Assembly (NCBI GenBank): GCA_902479065.1
Contig: CABSNM010000048.1
Location: forward strand, 1-5,791
Source: an uncultured Collinsella sp.
GTDB lineage: Bacteria > Actinomycetota > Coriobacteriia > Coriobacteriales > Coriobacteriaceae
Direction of reading: 5' to 3'
Length of the DNA stretch: 5,791 nucleotides
In this document: positions 1 to 4,473 of the stretch, piece by piece
How the letters are laid out: each line of letters opens with the position of its first letter
Numbering within the stretch: the first letter of the stretch is position 1
Notes under the pieces: model-generated
Told to the model about the DNA's origin: nothing
What the model saw: only the letters and a program-made list of their open reading frames with translations
The model's database searches: none
Made by a program: the position numbers and the translations under genes

Positions 1-23
1 GGTATGGACCTGCGCACGAAATA

Positions 24-45
24 GGGCGCCCCCGAAGGAGCGCCC
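24..45 (-). terminator. serS intrinsic terminator with UUCG loop
   Basis: On the minus strand the bases form a 9-bp GC-rich stem (arms at 45-37 and 32-24, one G-U wobble) closed by a TTCG tetraloop, followed by the short T-rich tail TATTTC. It begins 24 bases after the serS stop codon, so it most likely ends the serS transcript. The T tail is short, but the stem is very stable. Positions 1-23 hold nothing I can assign. Confidence 0.85.
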
Positions 46-69
46 TTGCATATCCCCTATGCAGCCAAC

Positions 70-1353
70 TTATGCGACCGGCTCGATCTTCTCGAGACCA
101 CCCATGTAAGGACGCAGAACCTCGGGGATCGTGATGGTGCCGTCGGCGTTCTGGTAGTTCTCCAGAATGGCGGCCATGGTGCGGCCGGCCGGCAGGCCGG
201 AACCATTGAGGGTGTGCAGGTAGCGCGAGCCCTTGAAGTTCTCGGGGTCGCGATACTTGATGTTGGCGCGGCGAGCCTGGAAGTCACCGCAGTTGGAGCA
301 GGAGCTGATCTCCTTGTAGGCGTTGTAGCTCGGCAGCCAGACCTCGACGTCGTAGGTCTGACGGGCAGAGAAGCCCAAGTCGCCGGTGCACAGGCTAATC
401 ACGCGATACGGAAGGCCCAGCTGATGCAGCAGGTACTCGGCCTCGGCGGTCATGCTCTCGAGCTCCTCATCGGACTCCTCCGGCTTAGCGAACTTGACCA
501 TCTCGACCTTGTCGAACTCGTGCTGACGGATGATGCCGCGGGTGTCGCGACCGGCGGAACCGGCCTCCTCGCGGAAGCAGGGGGTAAAGGCGGTGTAGCG
601 GCGCGGCAGGGTATCGGCGTCGAGGACCTCGCCGGCGTGCAGGTTAGTGAGCACGACCTCGGCGGTAGGGATCAGGAAGTTGTCGCCCGAGACGTGATAG
701 GCGTCATCCTCGAACTTGGGCAGCTGACCCGTGCCAAACATGGTCTGACGCTTGACGACGATAGGCGGCCACCACTCCTTAAAGCCACGGCTGGTGTGCG
801 TATCGAGGAAGAAGTTGATGAGGGCGCGCTCCAGGCGGGCGCCGGCGCCACCGAGAACGGTGAAGCGGCTGCCGGAGAGCTTGTTGCCGCGCTCGAAGTC
901 GAGGATGTCCAGATCGGTGCCCAGATCCCAGTGCGGCTTAAAGTCGAAGTCGAACTCGCGCGGGGTGCCCCAGCGGCGACGCTCGATGTTCTCGTCCTCG
1001 TCCTTACCGTACGGGGTGGCATCGCACGGAATGTTGGGCAGGTGAGCCATGAAGTCGTACTGCTCCTGCTCGAGAGCGGTGCGGCGCTCGGCCAAACCGT
1101 CAATCTTCTCGTTGACGGCGCGCACGGCCTCCTTGGCGGCCTCGGCCTCCTCCTTCTTGCCCTCCTTCATCAGGGCGCCGATCTTCTTGGACTCGGCATT
1201 GCGCGTAGCCTGGAGTTCCTCGACCTCGGTGATGACGGCACGGCGCTCGTCGTCGAGCTCAAAGAACTTCTCGCGATCCCAAGACGTCTGGCGGTTAGCC
1301 ATGGCGACATCGATGGCATCGGGGTTCTCGCGAACAAACTTGATATCAAGCAT
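70..1353 (-). CDS. serS: Seryl-tRNA synthetase (SerRS)
   Basis: Cytoplasmic class II aminoacyl-tRNA synthetase that charges tRNA-Ser (and normally tRNA-Sec) with serine. The 427-residue product has the usual family length. It starts MLDIKFVREN, has a charged helical region at about residues 30-100 matching the tRNA-binding coiled-coil arm, then the catalytic core: TAE at 230-232 (serine/ATP site), motif 2 beginning FREEAGSAGRDTRG at 260-273, and motif 3 NGSGLPAGR at 383-391 followed by a conserved ILENYQ. An in-frame ATG nine codons upstream (1380) is open, but I place the start at 1353: GGAGG lies 5 bases before it and the protein then begins at the family's usual N-terminus. No T-box leader is visible. 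Transcribed alone, divergent from the small membrane protein at 1465 and ended by the hairpin at 24-45. Function is near certain. Confidence 0.98.
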   Translation of the reverse strand: MLDIKFVRENPDAIDVAMANRQTSWDREKFFELDDERRAVITEVEELQATRNAESKKIGALMKEGKKEEAEAAKEAVRAVNEKIDGLAERRTALEQEQYDFMAHLPNIPCDATPYGKDEDENIERRRWGTPREFDFDFKPHWDLGTDLDILDFERGNKLSGSRFTVLGGAGARLERALINFFLDTHTSRGFKEWWPPIVVKRQTMFGTGQLPKFEDDAYHVSGDNFLIPTAEVVLTNLHAGEVLDADTLPRRYTAFTPCFREEAGSAGRDTRGIIRQHEFDKVEMVKFAKPEESDEELESMTAEAEYLLHQLGLPYRVISLCTGDLGFSARQTYDVEVWLPSYNAYKEISSCSNCGDFQARRANIKYRDPENFKGSRYLHTLNGSGLPAGRTMAAILENYQNADGTITIPEVLRPYMGGLEKIEPVA

Positions 1354-1358
1354 TAGAT

Positions 1359-1363
1359 CCTCC
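1359..1363 (-). promoter_or_regulatory. serS ribosome binding site (decides start)
   Basis: The minus strand reads GGAGG here, 5 bases before the ATG at 1353-1351. It lies inside the longer open frame that begins at 1380, whose own ATG has no comparable site, so this motif supports the shorter serS product. Confidence 0.85.
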
Positions 1364-1393
1364 GGCGATATACATTCCATTTAGGTTGCAACC

Positions 1394-1420
1394 TTGTACA
1401 TGTATGGGCAAGTATATACT
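1394..1420 (+). promoter_or_regulatory. Candidate promoter of the small membrane protein gene
   Basis: TTGTAC (1394-1399) and TATACT (1415-1420) are 15 bases apart, shorter than the ideal 17, so the -35 is doubtful while the -10 is good. The start would fall near 1427, about 38 bases before the ATG at 1465. The -10 shares the palindrome AGTATATACT with the candidate serS promoter on the other strand. Confidence 0.4.
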
Positions 1421-1440
1421 TATGAGCGTTTACGACCCAA
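1411..1440 (-). promoter_or_regulatory. Candidate serS promoter
   Basis: On the minus strand TTGGGT (1440-1435) and TATACT (1416-1411) are separated by 18 bases, giving a sigma-70-type -35/-10 pair. Transcription would start near 1404 and leave a leader of about 50 bases before the serS ATG. The -10 is good and the -35 matches only its TTG core. The -10 falls within the palindrome AGTATATACT, so it overlaps the candidate promoter of the opposite strand. Confidence 0.45.
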
Positions 1441-1464
1441 CTCAACTACGCAAGAAGGCACCCA

Positions 1465-1638
1465 ATGGACGCAGTTTTTTCCTTTTTGTTTGGCACCCGC
1501 ACCGGTTTTGCCATCCTTTTCGCCGGCGGCATCCTGTTATTTGCGATTCTTGCCTTTGTAATGGAGAAGCGCACCCATAAGATGTACGTCGACCGCGGGC
1601 CCAAGTCCGAGGATGAGGAAGACAGCTTCTGGGACTAA
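1465..1638 (+). CDS. Small single-pass membrane protein, 57 residues, function unknown
   Basis: A complete 57-codon frame (ATG at 1465, TAA at 1636-1638) preceded by AGAAGG 6 bases upstream, a good ribosome binding site. The product opens with a short hydrophobic MDAVFSFLFG stretch, then a predicted membrane helix at about residues 14-33, then the basic EKRTHK turn (34-39) and a soluble tail with YVDRGP and an acidic end SEDEEDSFWD (48-57). The positive-inside rule suggests the C-terminal tail is cytoplasmic. It runs divergently from serS with a plausible promoter and ends in a hairpin that overlaps its stop codon, so it looks like a single-gene unit. I recall similar short proteins in Coriobacteriia, possibly a DUF family (DUF6724 is a guess from memory and not verified). 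No function can be assigned. Gene-sized signals (binding site, terminator, helix plus charged tail) make a real gene likely. Confidence 0.8.
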   Translation: MDAVFSFLFGTRTGFAILFAGGILLFAILAFVMEKRTHKMYVDRGPKSEDEEDSFWD

Positions 1639-1665
1639 CCTGCCAAAAAGGGGCAGGTTTATTTT
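1637..1665 (+). terminator. Terminator of the small membrane protein gene
   Basis: An 8-bp stem (AACCTGCC at 1637-1644 with GGCAGGTT at 1652-1659) and a 7-base loop are followed by TATTTT. The left arm uses the last two bases of the TAA stop codon, so the hairpin begins inside the gene. It is one copy of an element repeated in inverted orientation at the proC end. Confidence 0.75.
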
Positions 1666-1682
1666 GGTCGGTTTTATCTGGG
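1637..1682 (+). repeat. Gene-end repeat, copy A
   Basis: This 46-base stretch matches the minus strand of 1795-1750 at about 37 of 46 positions by hand alignment, without gaps. Shared core: AACCTGCCA, three variable bases, AGGG, one variable base, then CAGGTTTATTTTGG. Both copies start at or beside the TAA stop of a gene and run away from it. It may be a widespread terminator-type repeat or a REP-like palindromic element. Confidence 0.7.
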
Positions 1683-1689
1683 CAAATGC

Positions 1690-1732
1690 AAGCGCCTCGC
1701 AACTGGAATTGAGCCAGTTGCGGGGCGCTTTT
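1690..1732 (+). terminator. Long GC-rich hairpin between convergent genes
   Basis: A 17-bp stem with one G-U wobble (arms 1690-1706 and 1714-1730) and a 7-base loop AATTGAG, ending in TTTT at 1729-1732. On the plus strand this is a strong intrinsic terminator, a second stop for the small gene's transcript. On the minus strand the T tail is poor (CTTGCATTTG), so it would act there mainly as a structural barrier. Confidence 0.8.
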
Positions 1733-1749
1733 CGTACATGTGACAAAAC

Positions 1750-1795
1750 CGCAGGAAAAACCTGCCAAAATAAACCTGTCCCTAAATGGCAGGTT
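1750..1795 (-). repeat. Gene-end repeat, copy B
   Basis: Inverted partner of the element at 1637-1682 (about 37 of 46 identical). On the minus strand it starts 2 bases after the first base of the proC stop region and carries the same CAGGTTTATTTTGG core. The differences between the copies fall mostly in loop-like positions. Confidence 0.7.
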
Positions 1796-1797
1796 TT
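1757..1797 (-). terminator. proC terminator
   Basis: On the minus strand, directly at the proC TAA, an 11-bp perfect stem forms (arms 1797-1787 and 1767-1757) around a 19-base loop, ending in TTTTT. A second fold within it pairs ACCTGCC with GGACAGGT (one mismatch) and ends in TTTATTTT; this matches the fold of the opposite gene's terminator. Either would end the rlmH-proC transcript. Confidence 0.75.
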
Positions 1798-2566
1798 ACT
1801 GGAGAGTTGCGTCGATTGCCTTGACCAGGGCACTGCGCATGCCGGCATCCTCGAGCGCAACGACGCCCTTGATGGTGGCGCCACCGGGCGAGCATACGGC
1901 ATCCTTCATCGCCGCAGGATGCTGACCAGTTGAAAGCTGCAACTTTGCCGTACCTAGCACCATCTGGCTCACAATGCGATAGGCATCGGCACGCGGGATA
2001 CCGTGCTTGACCGCCGCATCGCCCAGGGCCTCGATTGCCATAGCGACAAATGCCGGAGCGCAACCACCCACCGTGCCGCCCACGAACAGCAGGCTCGTAT
2101 CAAGCTCGACCACCGCACCGAGCTTGCCAAGCAGATCAAGCACCACGGCGCTCTGCTCATCACTAAGCGTGGAAGCCTTCTCGCAAGCGATGACGCCCTC
2201 GCCCACCGAAACCGGTGTGTTGGGCACCGTCGAGATATGCGCGACGCCCGGCAGGACCTGCTCCCACTTGGCACTGTCCCAGGTCCAGGCAACCGACAGA
2301 ACGACCTTTTTGGCAAGAGCATCCTTGAGCGGGGCGAATACCTTCTCGATCATGTACGGTTTGACCGCAGCGACCACGATATCGGATGCGGCGACAACCT
2401 CGGCGGCATCGTGGCAGGCGACCATGCCGCGCGCCTCGCAGCGCTCAACCAGTGCGTCGTAGCGACCCGCGCAGGCGCACATGTCGCTCGCGGCTACACC
2501 GGCAGCGATCCAGCCATCGGCCATAGCGCTCGCCATATTGCCAAAACCGACAAACCCAATCTTCAT
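1796..2566 (-). CDS. proC: Pyrroline-5-carboxylate reductase
   Basis: Cytoplasmic enzyme that reduces 1-pyrroline-5-carboxylate to L-proline with NAD(P)H, the final step of proline synthesis. The 256-residue product is slightly shorter than most family members (about 265-275) but complete. It shows the N-terminal Rossmann nucleotide-binding loop GFGNMA at 7-12, AVKP at 67-70, PNTP at 115-118 in the usual place, and the C-terminal family signature HPAAMKD at 206-212 with SPGGATIKG at 216-224 and ALEDAGMR at 227-234. The start is ATG at 2566 with a GAGAGGA site 9 bases upstream. It lies 73 bases downstream of rlmH on the same strand; I see no convincing promoter between them, so it may be read from the upstream SPFH-rlmH transcript. 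Its TAA runs straight into the terminator hairpin. No other proline gene (proA, proB) is in the window. Confidence 0.96.
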   Translation of the reverse strand: MKIGFVGFGNMASAMADGWIAAGVAASDMCACAGRYDALVERCEARGMVACHDAAEVVAASDIVVAAVKPYMIEKVFAPLKDALAKKVVLSVAWTWDSAKWEQVLPGVAHISTVPNTPVSVGEGVIACEKASTLSDEQSAVVLDLLGKLGAVVELDTSLLFVGGTVGGCAPAFVAMAIEALGDAAVKHGIPRADAYRIVSQMVLGTAKLQLSTGQHPAAMKDAVCSPGGATIKGVVALEDAGMRSALVKAIDATLQ

Positions 2567-2639
2567 ATCTCATAGTCCTCTCAGACACGCTCTTCAAAAC
2601 GAAAGCTATTGTCCCACGCCATTGTTTCGTATTGCCGAC

Positions 2640-3110
2640 CTATTTGTGATACGGCTCGCCACGACTGATCTTGCAGGCACGGTAGATCTGCTCTAGCAGC
2701 ACCACGCGTGCCAGGTTATGCGGCAAGGTAATGCGTCCAAAGCTGAGCATCTCGTCGGCGCGGGCGCGCACCTCATCACTCACGCCGTCCGATCCGCCGA
2801 TTACAAAGGCGATGTCGCTGTTGCCTCGCAGCATAAGATCGTCGAGCCGCGCCGAGAGCTCCTCACTCGAACGCTCCTTGCCCTCGATAGCCAGCAGGAT
2901 CACATGCGCTCGAGACGGCAGGGCAGCAAGAATCGCCGCCCCCTCCTTGTCACGTGCGGTATCCACACCGCCCGCCTTGGCCGGGTCGATATCGGCCACC
3001 TCGCGGATATCGACCTTGGCATAGGCACCCAGGCGCTTGGTGTACTCAGCGCACGCGTCCTTCCAAAAGCGCTCCTTAAGCTTACCGACGCAAACGACGG
3101 TGTATTTCAC
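2640..3110 (-). CDS. rlmH: 23S rRNA (pseudouridine1915-N3)-methyltransferase RlmH
   Basis: SPOUT-class methyltransferase that methylates pseudouridine 1915 in helix 69 of 23S rRNA on assembled 70S ribosomes, using S-adenosylmethionine. The 156-residue length is typical. The fold's knot region is clear: AIEGKE at 74-79, FVIGGSDG at 102-109 (cofactor loop), LPHNLARVVLLEQIYRA at 129-145, and the family-defining C-terminus RGEPYHK at 150-156. The start is GTG at 3110; AAGGAG lies 9-10 bases upstream and overlaps the stop codon of the SPFH gene, only 6 bases separating the two genes. This implies translational coupling with the SPFH gene. The N-terminus MKYTVVCVGKLKE fits the family, so the GTG is well placed. 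Confidence 0.97.
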   Translation of the reverse strand: MKYTVVCVGKLKERFWKDACAEYTKRLGAYAKVDIREVADIDPAKAGGVDTARDKEGAAILAALPSRAHVILLAIEGKERSSEELSARLDDLMLRGNSDIAFVIGGSDGVSDEVRARADEMLSFGRITLPHNLARVVLLEQIYRACKISRGEPYHK

Positions 3111-3116
3111 GCGCGT

Positions 3117-4055
3117 CTACTCCTTCGAATCGTTTTGAACTTTTCCGGCGGTCAGCATCTGCTCGAACATAGAGGCCGACTGCGAGAAGTCGCTCGGCAG
3201 CACGACCGTCGAGGTTTTACCCGTGCGAGCGAACTCCGTCATCATCTCGGACCACTGCGTAAACATGAACAGTTGGTTGGCCTCGTCATTGCCGACACCC
3301 GTCTCCTGGATGATCTCGAGCGAATCTTTGATACCCAGCGCGATGGCCTTGCGCTGGTTAGCGATACCCTCGCCCGCCTTTTCCATTGCCTCGGCCTCGG
3401 CGGTCGCCTCGGTGACGCGCTTGATGCGGTCGGCCTCGGCGAGCTCCTGTGCCGCAGCGCGCTTGCGCTGGGCGGCGTTGATGTCGTTCATGGAGTTCTC
3501 GACCTCGGTCGGCAGTGCGATTTTGGTGATGAGCGTCGACACGAGGGTGAAGCCGTAGGCGGCCATCTGCTCGGAAACGGTAGCGTTGACATCCTTGGCG
3601 ATGTCATCCTTCTTGGCAAAGACCTCATCGAGTGTGTAGACGGGAATCGAAGAGCGCAGGGCGTCGGTGATGAAGTCACGCATCTGGTCGACGGGCTCCT
3701 GCAGCATATAGTAGCTCTTGTAGATGCCCGAATCCGCCGGGCCAGCACCCATGTCATAGCTCACATGATATTGAGCCGAGACCTCGAGGCCGATGGTCAC
3801 ATTGTCCTGAGTCTTAACGTCGATACCAAAACCGTTTTTCATGGTGCGCAGACTCACCGTGGCAGCCTTGCGGTCGATCACGGGCACTTTCATGTGGAAG
3901 CCCGCGTTGACGATGCGGTTGAACTTGCCCAGACGCTCGATGATCACGGCATGCTGCTGTTCAACGACATAGCAGGCGCTGGGAAGCAGCAGCAACAGGA
4001 TGATGATGGGAATCAAAAGGCTGGTAAGGGCGGCAATGATACCGGAAAACAGCAT
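3117..4055 (-). CDS. SPFH/band 7 (stomatin-like) membrane protein
   Basis: Probable membrane-anchored scaffold of the SPFH (stomatin, prohibitin, flotillin, HflK/C) superfamily; such proteins form oligomeric membrane platforms and often modulate membrane proteases or lipid domains. The exact partner is unknown here. The 312-residue product has one N-terminal hydrophobic helix at about 4-28 (LIPIIILLLLLP), then the band 7 domain from about 30 to 190, including EQQHAVIIERLGKF and GFHMKVPVIDR, then a charged, Ala/Glu-rich helical region at about 183-235 typical of these proteins, and a C-terminal segment with FTQWSEMM. ATG at 4055 is chosen because AGAGGAG sits 5 bases upstream; a GTG 7 codons earlier would overlap that site. 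No NfeD or HflK/HflC partner gene is visible next to it, and it is not itself a protease. It is immediately followed by rlmH. Confidence 0.9.
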   Translation of the reverse strand: MLFSGIIAALTSLLIPIIILLLLLPSACYVVEQQHAVIIERLGKFNRIVNAGFHMKVPVIDRKAATVSLRTMKNGFGIDVKTQDNVTIGLEVSAQYHVSYDMGAGPADSGIYKSYYMLQEPVDQMRDFITDALRSSIPVYTLDEVFAKKDDIAKDVNATVSEQMAAYGFTLVSTLITKIALPTEVENSMNDINAAQRKRAAAQELAEADRIKRVTEATAEAEAMEKAGEGIANQRKAIALGIKDSLEIIQETGVGNDEANQLFMFTQWSEMMTEFARTGKTSTVVLPSDFSQSASMFEQMLTAGKVQNDSKE

Positions 4056-4060
4056 GGTCT

Positions 4061-4067
4061 CTCCTCT
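4061..4067 (-). promoter_or_regulatory. SPFH gene ribosome binding site (decides start)
   Basis: Minus-strand AGAGGAG, 5 bases before the ATG at 4055. It lies within the extension that a GTG start at 4076 would encode, favouring the 312-residue product. Bases 4068-4117 further upstream hold no promoter I can call with confidence. Confidence 0.8.
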
Positions 4068-4118
4068 GATAGGCACACGTTGGCATTAGGATACCCGTCC
4101 AAGGAGATCGTGCATATC

Positions 4119-4143
4119 AAAAAAGCCCCCATTGCTGGGAGCT
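4119..4143 (-). terminator. Second copy of the tRNA-Leu terminator
   Basis: The minus strand reads AGCTCCCA, GCAA loop, TGGGGGCT, then TTTTTT. It is an 8-bp stem with one T-G wobble, whereas the copy beside the intact tRNA pairs perfectly. It would stop anything escaping the first terminator before the SPFH gene. Confidence 0.85.
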
Positions 4144-4154
4144 CTTTCATGTAA

Positions 4155-4172
4155 TGGTGCGGGCGAAAGGAC
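4155..4172 (-). pseudogene. tRNA-Leu 3'-end fragment (18 bases)
   Basis: The minus strand carries the distal T-arm strand, the 3' acceptor strand and CCA of tRNA-Leu and nothing more, so no tRNA can be made from it. The rest of the gene body is absent upstream, where unrelated palindrome-rich DNA begins. Confidence 0.8.
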
Positions 4173-4306
4173 GTCCGCGTATCCGCTTCGCGGATCCGCA
4201 CCGGCTTCGGCCGCCTGCCGGCGCCCTCGCCAGCTCGCTAAAAACGCTCCGCGTTTTCTTTACGCTCGCTCCTTCACAGGTTCAAGTCCCCGCGATGGGC
4301 CTATAA
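4173..4306. other. Palindrome-rich spacer between the two tRNA-Leu 3' ends
   Basis: This 134-bp non-coding stretch holds several perfect hairpins: ATCCGC/GCGGAT (4181-4195, loop TTC), CGGC/GCCG with a TTCG loop (4202-4213), and AAAACGC/GCGTTTT (4241-4257, loop TCC). GCTCGCT occurs twice, near 4233 and 4264. Towards the right end, GGTTCAAGTCC (4279-4289) on the plus strand matches the conserved T-loop of tRNAs, but the bases around it do not form a proper T stem. I see no protein-coding signal. It could be a small non-autonomous element, the residue of a larger one, or decayed tRNA sequence. Confidence 0.6.
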
Positions 4307-4361
4307 CAAAAAAGCTCCCATTGCTGGGAGCTCTTTCATTTAATGGTGCGGGCGAAAGGAC
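4307..4361 (-). repeat. Direct repeat copy 2: tRNA-Leu 3' end plus terminator
   Basis: Partner of 4118-4172, at an offset of exactly 189 bp. This copy is continuous with the intact tRNA-Leu gene body and has the perfectly paired terminator stem, so it is the functional one. Confidence 0.85.
4308..4332 (-). terminator. tRNA-Leu terminator
   Basis: On the minus strand AGCTCCCA pairs perfectly with TGGGAGCT around a GCAA tetraloop and is followed by six Ts. It starts 12 bases after the CCA end of tRNA-Leu, a textbook intrinsic terminator. Confidence 0.92.
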
Positions 4362-4430
4362 TTGAACCTTCATGGGGTTGCCCCCATACGGACCTGAACC
4401 GTACGCGTCTGCCAATTCCGCCACGCCCGC
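4344..4430 (-). tRNA. tRNA-Leu, anticodon CAG
   Basis: The 87-base gene folds as a class II tRNA: acceptor GCGGGCG/CGCCCGC, the leucine-type D region GGCGGAATTGGCAGACGC, anticodon stem TACGG/CCGTA around the loop TTCAGGT, a long variable arm TGGGG-GCAA-CCCCA, and a T arm with TTCAAGT. The anticodon CAG (complement of 4394-4396) reads CUG. The discriminator base is A and the CCA is encoded in the DNA. The T-stem outer pair is a G-U. A promoter lies just upstream and a terminator 12 bases downstream. The last 18 bases are duplicated at 4155-4172. Confidence 0.97.
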
Positions 4431-4441
4431 GTGCAGAAATT

Positions 4442-4470
4442 AGAATAACGGAGCGCCACCGCGAACGCAA
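4442..4470 (-). promoter_or_regulatory. tRNA-Leu promoter
   Basis: On the minus strand TTGCGT (4470-4465) and TATTCT (4447-4442) are separated by exactly 17 bases. Initiation near 4435 would be about 5 bases before the mature tRNA 5' end. The -35 begins 4 bases beyond the tatD stop codon, so the tRNA has its own promoter although tatD read-through is also possible (no terminator is visible between them). Confidence 0.7.
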
Positions 4471-4473
4471 GAA

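Larger units (their letters stand above)
4118..4172 (-). repeat. Direct repeat copy 1: tRNA-Leu 3' end plus terminator (att-like)
   Basis: This 55-bp segment is identical to 4307-4361 except at two positions (4127 C for T, 4151 G for T). On the minus strand it holds the last 18 bases of tRNA-Leu, from GTCC of the T arm to CCA, a short linker, and the terminator hairpin. Upstream of GTCC (beyond 4172) the match to the tRNA stops abruptly. A tRNA 3' end duplicated this way is the usual footprint of a tyrosine integrase, or else the residue of a tandem tRNA duplication. Confidence 0.85.

Noticed and set aside
46..1356. Long plus-strand open frame opposite serS
   Set aside because: It mirrors serS almost exactly, encodes a Leu/Gly/Val-rich low-complexity product of the antisense type, and has no homology-like motif. 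High GC at third codon positions produces such shadows.
1354..1464. T-box or other riboswitch leader for serS
   Set aside because: Only about 110 bases separate serS from the divergent gene, and no T-box consensus or antiterminator/terminator pair is visible on the minus strand.
1442..1902. Minus-strand and plus-strand open frames in the serS-proC intergenic region
   Set aside because: They cross terminators and the real 57-codon gene, lack binding sites, and read as Arg/Cys/Pro-rich junk.
2585..2635. Possible terminator or promoter between rlmH and proC
   Set aside because: A 6-bp ACGAAA/TTTCGT stem with a 20-base loop and a short T run is too weak to call, and no good -35/-10 pair is present.
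2718..4154. 478-codon plus-strand open frame across rlmH and the SPFH gene
   Set aside because: It spans two clearly real genes and the region upstream of them, its product is His/Leu/Arg/Asp-rich without domains, and it runs into the tRNA terminator repeat. It is unlikely to be translated.
4279..4301. A second tRNA gene on the plus strand suggested by GGTTCAAGTCC
   Set aside because: Only the T-loop consensus is present; the T stem does not pair, there is no anticodon arm upstream, and no CCA follows.
4132..4365. Plus-strand frame with an internal repeat (LGALS-NGAGERT twice)
   Set aside because: The peptide repeat is only the translation of the duplicated tRNA end and terminator, in non-coding DNA.
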